Positions 56,829 through 64,000 of a stretch of 64,000 nt of DNA are shown one piece after another. The stretch spans positions 11,087,373-11,151,372 of the forward strand of contig JBCFYV010001001.1 in assembly GCA_039000515.1 (NCBI GenBank). Reading direction: 5' to 3'. The notes below the pieces were generated by a model. The model was given only the letters and a program-made list of their open reading frames with translations, made no database searches and was not told where the DNA came from. Position 1 is the stretch's first letter, and each line of letters starts with the position of its first letter. The translations under genes were made by a program, and so were the position numbers. The DNA comes from Timema cristinae. Lineage: Eukaryota > Arthropoda > Insecta > Phasmatodea > Timematidae.

Positions 56829-57429
56829 TAATAATAAAAACATATTATGCCAGATTTTATAACCATGTGTTAATCTAATATGGTACAATATCTAAATATA
56901 TAGAACAAGTATTTCGTATTATGGAGGGTGCCAAGATATCAGATACCATACATTTATTATAAACCAAATTTTATTTATGAACAGCATATAAACAAATTTT
57001 GAGCTGCCATGATTAAAAATAAATATTCCCTATTAAGATATATATATATATATACATATATATATTAGAATATTTCTCCAAAATAACCAAAATTAATATT
57101 TTACACTTTACAATATTCTAATTGAACTTAATTAGTGTATTTTTTCAAGTACTAAATAAATAGTAATTTTTAGCAAGATTTTTTTTTTTACAAACTACGT
57201 TATCTTCAAACCGTGTAGCAATCATTTTCAGACAACTTTAATCGATGGATGCTATTTTTTTTAAAGCCATGCTAATATTCCCAAAAATATTTAAACATTT
57301 GTGTTATTTGTTTAAGTGAGTATTTATCATTCACGAGGTAATTTTTATGACAAATATTTGACGATAATCATGGATTATCAAGTGATACATTTCTAGTAGC
57401 TAAGGCAGATTCGGTCTTATCTGTGTATA
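56829..57429. other. 3' flank of receptor copy 3
   Basis: The first 170 bp is alignable with the 3' flank of copy 1 ('gtacaatatctaaatata'). Then AT-rich sequence with a TA run at 57040-57066. No gene. Confidence 0.5.
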
Positions 57430-57570
57430 GTAATCATAGTTTCTGGCTAATGATCCAGAGGTCCGGGTTCGAACCCTGGCGTTTCCAGAGTTTTTTTTTA
57501 TGAAACGGTGGATCTGGAACGAGGTCAGACTCAGCCTCGTGAGAACAAATGAGGAACCACTTGATTAATA
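57430..57570 (+). mobile_element. Possible tRNA-derived SINE, family F
   Basis: 'ctggctaatgatccagaggt' (anticodon-arm-like, CTGG...CCAG) and a near-perfect T-arm/B box GGTCCGGGTTCGAACCCTGG at about 57460-57479. The acceptor 5' strand is not convincing, and T-run and unique sequence follow ('gaacgaggtcagactcagcc'). Only one copy was seen, so it could be a tRNA pseudogene instead. Confidence 0.5.
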
Positions 57571-58168
57571 AATAATACGACATAATCGCACAAACTTTCT
57601 TTTAATAATATATTATGACTTCGAAGATAATTTTTCTAAAATAGGTTTTGAGTAAACTACTCTCCTCATAAAACCAAACACATCTTGTCAATCATGATAA
57701 TCACTCTTCACATATACTTTTTTTTAAACCAAACTGTTCAAATGTGTTTAGCAAAATTTAAATTTTCAAAAACAAATGATTTGTAAAATATTATAAAATT
57801 ACTTATTATTTGTATAAATAAAAACATACTAATTTAGATTCGATTAAAATGGCGGAATTCCGGGCTGGATAATATTCATCCCGAGTGTGAATAATAATGG
57901 GTTTGCCTACTTTTTTAAAAAAAAATTCTTACAGAACATTTAACTCCGTTTTCATAGAATCTGCCCATTTTCTGGTTTCGATGTAAAATAGGAATACAGT
58001 CTAATTATTGTAAGGGAACAGTAAAAATGAGATGAATTTTTTTGTTTAAATCTTTACTGTGCATTTTGGAAATGAAACATCGGCTAAAAAAGCGAGAAAA
58101 ACACTGATATACCCGAACGGGTTAGGAGTATGTGGTACTAAGGAAAAAAAACTACCACTCACTGAACC
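57571..58168. other. AT-rich intergenic, nothing recognised
   Basis: No gene or repeat family supported. Confidence 0.5.
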
Positions 58169-58184
58169 TACAGTTATAATTAAA

Positions 58185-58441
58185 AATAATCATAATTATT
58201 ATTATTACCACCACATCTTACTACCCATTTGGTTTAAGTACTAATTACTCTAATGGGTTAGGAATTGGGAAGGATGAATATAGAGGAAGTGAACCCTTAT
58301 TTGTGTGGAGGGAGAGGGGGAAACAATTTAGGAAACACCCCTCAGTTCACCCGACCTATATTCGAGCCTCGATTTCCTCGTCCTCGGCAGTCTAGCTCAA
58401 CACGAAATTTGCACTTATCTAACTACGCCACCGAGGCGGTT
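58185..58441 (-). mobile_element. SINE family B with 16-bp target-site duplication
   Basis: Tail 'ccaccacatcttactaccca', body 'gtgtggagggagagggggaa', B-box complement 'tattcgagcctcgatttc', head end 'actacgccaccgaggcgg'. The tail hairpin segment is partly deleted. Perfect flanks TACAGTTATAATTAAA at 58169-58184 and 58442-58457. Confidence 0.94.
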
Positions 58442-58573
58442 TACAGTTATAATTAAACAAAATGCTTAACCTTTCGGTATAATTTATATTTTTTAAAACA
58501 ACTCTATTATTGGTGTAAACAAAACAAAAAATGTTCAACTAAAATAAATTTGTATTAATAGTAAGTTTATATT

Positions 58574-58696
58574 AAAGATGTGTGATTTTAATTCATACTA
58601 TTGGAAAGTTCGTGAAATTTTATTGTTTTATATGGAATAATTTTTAGTGAAATCTCACTACTTTCCAAGTGTATGAATTAAAATCAACCATCTTTA
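58574..58696. repeat. Imperfect ~45-bp inverted repeat (foldback)
   Basis: 'aaagatgtgtgattttaatt' 'catactattggaaag' on the left (58575-58620) pairs with 'ctttccaagtgtatgaatta' 'aaatcaaccatcttt' on the right (58661-58696), with a ~50-bp loop. No coding capacity. Confidence 0.85.
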
Positions 58697-58709
58697 AACA
58701 CAAATAAAT

Positions 58710-58745
58710 CTTGAAAATGGTGAAAAATCACCGAAACGTATCGTC
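58710..58745 (+). ncRNA. Hammerhead-ribozyme-like motif (probably inactive)
   Basis: TTGAAAA (58711-58717) sits where the core CUGANGA should be. GGTGA-AAAA-TCACC then forms stem II (58719-58732), GAA follows, ACG-TAT-CGT forms a 3-bp stem III (58736-58744), and C58745 is in the cleavage position. This is the compact layout of hammerheads carried by Penelope-like retroelements. Two core positions differ (C3 to U, G8 to A), so cleavage is unlikely, and stem I is not obvious. It could be coincidence. Confidence 0.35.
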
Positions 58746-59488
58746 GTCATAGAAGAAAAACTAAAACTGATTTTAAATAAGGAGGAAGGAATATAAATAA
58801 TAAACAAGAAGATATAGCCTTACTATTAATTATTATTACTCCTTACCAAATAAACATGAGTATTATTAAAATATATATGACAGCGAGGGAAATTTAATTT
58901 TTATGCTTATAATCAAAGGCCGGATTTTGATGATAGATCATCTATTTAATGTTTCATCACGTACAATGCTATTAAGTATATGAACTCTGTTCATGATCGC
59001 TTGGTTGTAGAAATGTATATTTTGTAGGTCATTGTTTTGTAATTGTAAAATTTTAGGTCTTGTTTTGCATCCTTTTAGTAATTTCTAGTCATTTTTATGC
59101 ATTTTCGAGTCATTTTAAGGCATTTATGTTAAATAAGTACATTTCTTGGAGTACTATTGATATTTTACTAACGCATGAATACTCAGACATAAATTTTTCA
59201 AACATTCAGTTGTCTGAATGAGAATATAATTAAATAGTCAATGAACTTGGTATCCTTTTTTGCTTGTCTGGTTGTAAAATACACAATCCTAGTAAGATAC
59301 TGCAACTAAATTGAAGAGGGTTGAGTTGGAAGGTATATTTATTATTCCTAAAGAATATTTGTAAATTAACATTATATTTAGCAATGTAAGAGTTAAGTTG
59401 TTAGAGGCTTTTCTTTGTATATATATTTCTTAGTTTCCATCTGCAACTTTCGTGTTGTATTTTGTCATGGATTTATAACGAATATAGT
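58746..59488. other. AT-rich intergenic, nothing recognised
   Basis: Contains loosely repeated 'attttagg', 'tttctagtcattttta' and 'ttttcgagtcattttaag' strings near 59050-59120. No gene. Confidence 0.45.
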
Positions 59489-59764
59489 GGTGACCTGGTG
59501 GTCTAGGGGTAAGGTGTCAGACTTCTGTGCTGGCGGCCGGGGTTCAATCCTCGGTCCCGGCACAGATTTATCTGATTTCCAAACCCTTCCTTCACCTCTG
59601 ACAAGACATCTTGTGAATGTGGGGAATGCCAGGCCGCCACCGTGGTTCGGATTCCACGTTAAACTGTAGGTCCTTCATTTCATCTCACAATCACCCTACC
59701 ATTACACATTAGCGTAAGTGCGTATAAACCGAACGGGTAGTAAGACGCGGTGCTAATAATAATA
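59489..59764 (+). mobile_element. tRNA-derived SINE, family A, intact
   Basis: GGTGACCTGGTGGTCTAGGG head, B box 'ggggttcaatcctcggtccc' (about 59539-59558), full body, tail 'aaaccgaacgggtagtaaga' 'cgcggtgctaataata'. No convincing target duplication, but it is close to the consensus. Confidence 0.9.
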
Positions 59765-60384
59765 GTTGTGAGTTCCTCTGACTGACCGCCAGCGTCGCTA
59801 GGTGTGCGGCAGGTCTGCGCGTCGACTCTCAACTTAAGAACTTCTCTCCACTTGGACTAGTCCCGATACTCGTGAGTCGGCCATGATAGACAATTCTGTG
59901 GTTTCAAAAATGAGATAGTGATATCCGTAGACATCTTGCCGAGGTGAGTTACTACACAAGCATCTTATATCAAAATGTATCTGTATTAATTTACTTATTT
60001 AATATTCACTATTATTTTACATGATAAATAGCGATATGGATATATTTTTTCTATTATCTTGTACACGGCGTGGTCAACGTACATAAGTACTATATCTGAC
60101 ATCATCTCATAGCAAAGGCTATGCATTCACGTATCTTATTCATAAATACAATAATATTAGTCCTCTTCTTCGATATTTAGTACAGTAATTACCAAAAGAC
60201 AATATTTTTTGACCAACCACGTGTTTGAATGTAGGACGATAAGTAACTTTAGTAGATCAGAAAATATAAACTTAGAGGTAGTTTATATTAAATATGTAGA
60301 TATAATTTCTATCTTGCACAAAAACACCGAAATATTGAATTTTTACTTGTAGATGTTCAATCCATCTGATTGACACGCTACACA
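59765..60384. other. Intergenic; GC-rich block ending in a strong splice-donor match
   Basis: 59768-59943 is GC-richer than its surroundings and ends AG|GTGAGT at 59942-59949, a perfect 5' splice-site consensus. No long frame is present, so at most this would be a noncoding first exon. The remainder is AT-rich without features. Confidence 0.25.
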
Positions 60385-60471
60385 ATATTTGATTTATTTT
60401 GACAAAAAAAAAGTTTTGCTATAAAAACTACAAAAACACTGACCTTTTCTCACGTTACCAACACTCCCATC
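60385..60471. mobile_element. TTAA-flanked MITE, copy 5 (right-end fragment)
   Basis: 'ttttgctataaaaactacaa' 'aaacactgaccttttctcac' then 'actcccatc' and TTAA at 60472-60475 match the right terminal repeat of copies 2-4. The left part is missing. Confidence 0.75.
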
Positions 60472-60650
60472 TTAAATATTTAGTCATTCATGAACTACAG
60501 ACTTATAGTACAGTCATGTACAGACTACAACTTGTGGTTCAGTCATTCCCTATTTCATAATCTTCACTCATACCAGTGATATAATTATATTTATTGGGAT
60601 AATGGTGGATATATCTGGGACTGAACAATAGAAGAATCAAACAATAATTT

Positions 60651-60905
60651 TAGCACCGCGTTTTACTGCCCGTTCGGGTTATACGCTTTAAGTACTAATT
60701 ACGCTAATGGATTAGGAATTGGGAAGGTTGAATTAGAGGAAGTGAACCCGCAATTGCGTGGAGGGAGAGTGTAAAACCATTTCAGGAACACCACCCCCCC
60801 CCCCCCCCCAGTTCACCCGACCGAGATACGAACCTCGATCTCCCCGTCCTCAGCAGTCGAGTTCAACACGACAAGCGCGTTAGCCAACTACGCCACCGAG
60901 GCGGG
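60651..60905 (-). mobile_element. SINE family B, young, with poly-C expansion
   Basis: Nearly identical to the 42857 copy, including 'gcgttagccaactacgccac' 'cgaggcggg' at the head. The usual 'ccacccccag' of the body is expanded to about 18 C at 60792-60809. The B-box complement has one change ('gagatacgaacctcg'). Confidence 0.9.
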
Positions 60906-61554
60906 TGAAATGATATATCAAAGTATGTGAGCATACAAAGTAAACGGATAAGAATCTATAAATTATAAACTACAGCTAAAAGAAGAAGAGAATGAGGTAG
61001 AGTATAATGGCAAGAAGTAAGAAGGATGAAGATTGAGCATAACTCACTTCAAGAGAGGGGTAAACTAGAAGCGCTGCATGGTCCCGCGTAATTACGGAGT
61101 TCAAAAATCTGATTTCGCAAGCAATTTATCTTCAGTGTAAAGAAGGGTAGGAAGTGAAGTTAAGGGGAGGGGATAGTGGAAGGGGGAAGTAGAAAGTCAA
61201 TTTCCGCTATCACCGTGGTCAAAAGGGGCTGGGCTCCCCTTCTTAACCGCAAAGAGGGGAGGGAAAAAATATACAATCTCCGCCATTTTCACACAGTTTT
61301 ATATTTTAAGAAAAAGCACTACAGTTTAAAGAGTATGGTGAAAAATTAAAAAAGGCTAAAAGAGTTAAAGCTATTTCATTTATCCAAGAAATTTTAAATG
61401 AAGAAATAAGGCTGGGCAAATGGTTAACACTCCTGACTACCCGAAAATGCTGAGGTTAGGTCCTGTTTTGCAGCATTGATTATGTGTTATTGTTTTTTAC
61501 ACAATTTGAATCTCAAAAACTTTTTGAGGCGGATGAATGCTGTTGCAAAAGCCG
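60906..61554. other. Intergenic, nothing firm
   Basis: Purine-rich around 61130-61200. 'gctgggcaaatggttaacac' 'tcctgacta' near 61412-61440 is tRNA-like but isolated. Confidence 0.35.
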
Positions 61555-61760
61555 CGTCGTTGATCGAACGGCATAAGGTGTTAGAATCACATCGCATTAT
61601 ATAATAATTACCTTTGGAGGGGATATTGAGAGACTCGAATCTTGACAACATGGTTTTCCCTAGTTTCCCATACCTCTAAAGCGGGTGCATCTTCTATCGA
61701 CTTACCTCTTCATCCCTTCCACATAGATTAAATCGTTACTAGTAATAATTGTGTTCAACG
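61555..61760 (+). mobile_element. SINE family C, degraded
   Basis: Head 'cgttgatcgaacggcataag' 'gtgttagaa', B box remnant 'gagactcgaatcttgacaac', body 'ttttccctagtttcccatac' and 'aagcgggtgcatcttct'. Tail lost. Confidence 0.5.
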
Positions 61761-62356
61761 TAAAAAAAATTAGGCGTTCACAATTTTATTAAATTATTAT
61801 TTTTATCGTTTTCCAATAAGTTAAACAATTAAAAGTCTACTACTTTCATAGCCTTAATTTTTAACATAATTAAATAATAATAATACCTACTAATAATGGC
61901 CTTTATTTATTTGGCGAGGTTAAGGCGTTAGCCCTATATTCCACTTTACCAGCATTGAATACAACATATAATATTAGATTTATTGAAAAACAAACAAATT
62001 TTAATAAAGGAATATTCAAATAAGTAGAAAAACATTCACAGGCTCATTCATACGTGACCGTACGATTGAAGGGAATTTTGGATATTAGATGACGAGTCTT
62101 GCTATCTGGTTTGTTACAAGTATATATATATATAATTACGTATTAGATAATATGGACTAAATGGGGAGGAGGGGATAGTAGTGGAATAGATACCGAAAAG
62201 CAGGATTAGCGAAAATAAAGGATAAACAATAAGATTTTTTTAATTTACGTAGGTCTATGTAATATACACGTTGTTTACCTTGAACGGTAACAGTCTTACC
62301 TTTACGGATTACACTATGATTCTTCTTATTAGCTACACCATAATGTAATAATGCAA
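61761..62356. other. AT-rich intergenic, nothing recognised
   Basis: Small TA run at about 62120-62133. No gene. Confidence 0.5.
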
Positions 62357-62368
62357 GGTAAACTTACT

Positions 62369-62646
62369 TTTATTATTAGCACCGCGTTTTACTACCCGTT
62401 CGGGTTATACACACTTACGCTAATGTGTAATTGTAGGGTTATTGTGAGATGAAATGGAGGACTACAAGTTAAACGTGGAATCCGAACCACGGTGGAGGTC
62501 TGGCATTCCCCACATTCACAAGTTGTGATTAATACACGTCTTGTCAAGAAAGGGTTTGGTAATCAGATAAATCTGTGCCGGGACCGAGGATTGAACCCCG
62601 GACCCTAGCAGTCGACACCTTACCCCTAGACCACCAGGTCACCCAC
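62369..62646 (-). mobile_element. SINE family A with 12-bp target-site duplication
   Basis: TTA run, reversed tail 'caccgcgttttactacccgt', body, and head ending 'tagaccaccaggtcaccc'. Flanks GGTAAACTTACT (62357-62368) and GGTAAGCTTACT (62647-62658) differ at one base. Confidence 0.92.
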
Positions 62647-62658
62647 GGTAAGCTTACT

Positions 62659-63046
62659 ACCTTGCAGAGATAACTAAGGGTGCATACATCAGGGAAAGGC
62701 TATGTATAGTTCATCAACGGTGGGAATGTAGGTAAGTAAGTGACAGCTACAGTCCAATGTTCATAAGAAGACGGCTATAAAAGTTAATAGAAGTACTTTT
62801 ACGTATTTATACGTCAAGTCATGTGATTTATAGTTGTAAATTTTGATAGATATTATCAATATCCATAAAATAACACTAATAAAATAGTATTGACCACAAT
62901 ATAATGGTTGTTTTTTTTTTTTTTTGTAACTGTCCTTCCTATTAAAATCGTACTGTAGCAGAAAGCTATTTATTGAAAACATTGTCTGAAAGTAAATAAT
63001 CTCAAACTTTTTTTTTACTACATTACTGAATCCAGCTTATAATATG
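62659..63046. other. Intergenic, nothing recognised
   Basis: Contains a T-run of about 17 nt at 62909-62926. The 73-codon minus frame over it has no motif. Confidence 0.45.
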
Positions 63047-63232
63047 GTTCAGTTTTTTATTCAAGCTATATATTTTTCCACTACCGGCTTCCTAGGCCTG
63101 CCGTTAATTCATCACTGTGAAAGGATAAACACACACTTCCCCAATGACAAATTTTTCGGCTATGCCGGGGATCGCACCCGGGACTCTTAGCTCAGTAGAC
63201 AAACACTCTACCGACTGGTCTAATGTCAACCT
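63047..63232 (-). mobile_element. tRNA-derived SINE, family D
   Basis: Body 'ttaattcatcactgtgaaag' and 'tttttcggctatgccgggga', B-box complement 'atcgcacccgggactctta', A-box complement 'tctaccgactggtctaatgt'. 5'-shortened body compared with the 30.2-kb copy. Confidence 0.7.
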
Positions 63233-63594
63233 ATGCCGAAATAATTTAATTATTTACTAATACTATACTATCAATAAAAAGTGCTATAAAGTGTTTATTG
63301 AAAATATTGACCGGAAGTATTATTATAAAGAACCTTTTGCAATCTGCCGCGAACCAAAATTTTCATTAGATTTTTTAAATTTATTAAACACTCTGTCGGA
63401 ATAAATAAAATGAAGAGATTTTTTTTTCTGTTTGAAACAAAGAAAAAGGTTACCTGAGGTAGCCGCGCAATTGATTATGTGGTCACCTCGGACAATGCCG
63501 GAGACTTCTGCTAATATTGTAATAAGTAAAAGTTCGTTGCCATAGTCCGGATTAAACAAAATTCGGATTAATTAGTTTTATATTATCGAGTTAT

Positions 63595-63800
63595 TTACTG
63601 TAATCATATACCATTTATTGACCTATTGATTTGCTCCTGTGGCCTTATTTTCTAGGGAGTCAATCTATCTTTAGACAGAAGTTGAGGTTCGAATCCTAGC
63701 CTGATGCTTCGGTCTATCTTACACAGGTACTTTATCACTGTGTTTTTCCTGTCCTCCTCTCCACGCTAATTCAGGTTGTCTAAACTAACCTACCCATCTT
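63595..63800 (+). mobile_element. SINE family C-like, degraded
   Basis: B box 'gaggttcgaatcctagcctg' at about 63686-63705, body 'ctcctctccacgctaattca'. The head is poorly preserved and the tail not recognised. 63800-64000 is AT-rich with no feature. Confidence 0.5.
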
Positions 63801-64000
63801 TACTCTATTAATTAAGCCTTTAAATAATGTATTATTAAAAATTATTAATTTAAAAAAATTAAAACTATAACATCATTAGGGTACGATTGTCAATATTTTT
63901 TATTACTTTATTTAATTCATATGTATTTTATGTGGTCACGTGGTTTAATATGTACCATTAAGTATTGTAAGTTGACATGGGTATAATAACGATTCTATGA

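Overview
The window looks like AT-rich, repeat-dense nuclear DNA from an insect, probably a hemimetabolous one with a large, SINE-loaded genome. I cannot name the species from sequence alone. The evidence for an insect is a small tandem array of gustatory receptor genes (7tm_7 family, with the C-terminal TY-x5-QF signature), a decayed Helitron, LINE tails, and many tRNA-derived SINEs with target-site duplications. Nothing is bacterial: there are no operons, and almost every short reading frame in the window falls in repeats or in unsupported sequence.

Layout. 0-10 kb: old SINEs and a 1.7-kb minisatellite of 53-bp units with a 530-bp higher-order period. 10-18 kb: a long-arm foldback element, young SINEs, a 38-bp minisatellite split by a TA-flanked MITE, and LINE fragments with a second MITE. 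18.2-21.9 kb: one Helitron on the minus strand with recognisable termini inside a TA microsatellite. It is internally deleted and carries a broken Rep gene. 22-45 kb: a mosaic of tRNA-SINE families (called A to F here), LINE 3' fragments, four full copies of a TTAA-flanked MITE, and a degenerate 54-bp tandem repeat. 45.9-56.8 kb: the gustatory receptor array, made of a damaged copy, an intact intronless 426-residue copy and a 5'-deleted relic, embedded in an older segmental duplication whose copies carry different later insertions. 57-64 kb: more SINEs, a foldback with a hammerhead-ribozyme-like motif, and unremarkable AT-rich sequence.

The only gene I consider likely to make a functional protein is the receptor at 53448-54728. 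The receptors would act singly or in heteromeric complexes as ligand-gated cation channels in taste neurons; ligands cannot be inferred. The most informative content is repeat biology. At least three different tRNA heads share one 3' tail. A 46-bp satellite-like repeat is derived from LINE coding sequence. Precise target-site duplications on a dozen SINEs, together with nested and empty sites, allow relative dating. I did not find a clearly new biological system.
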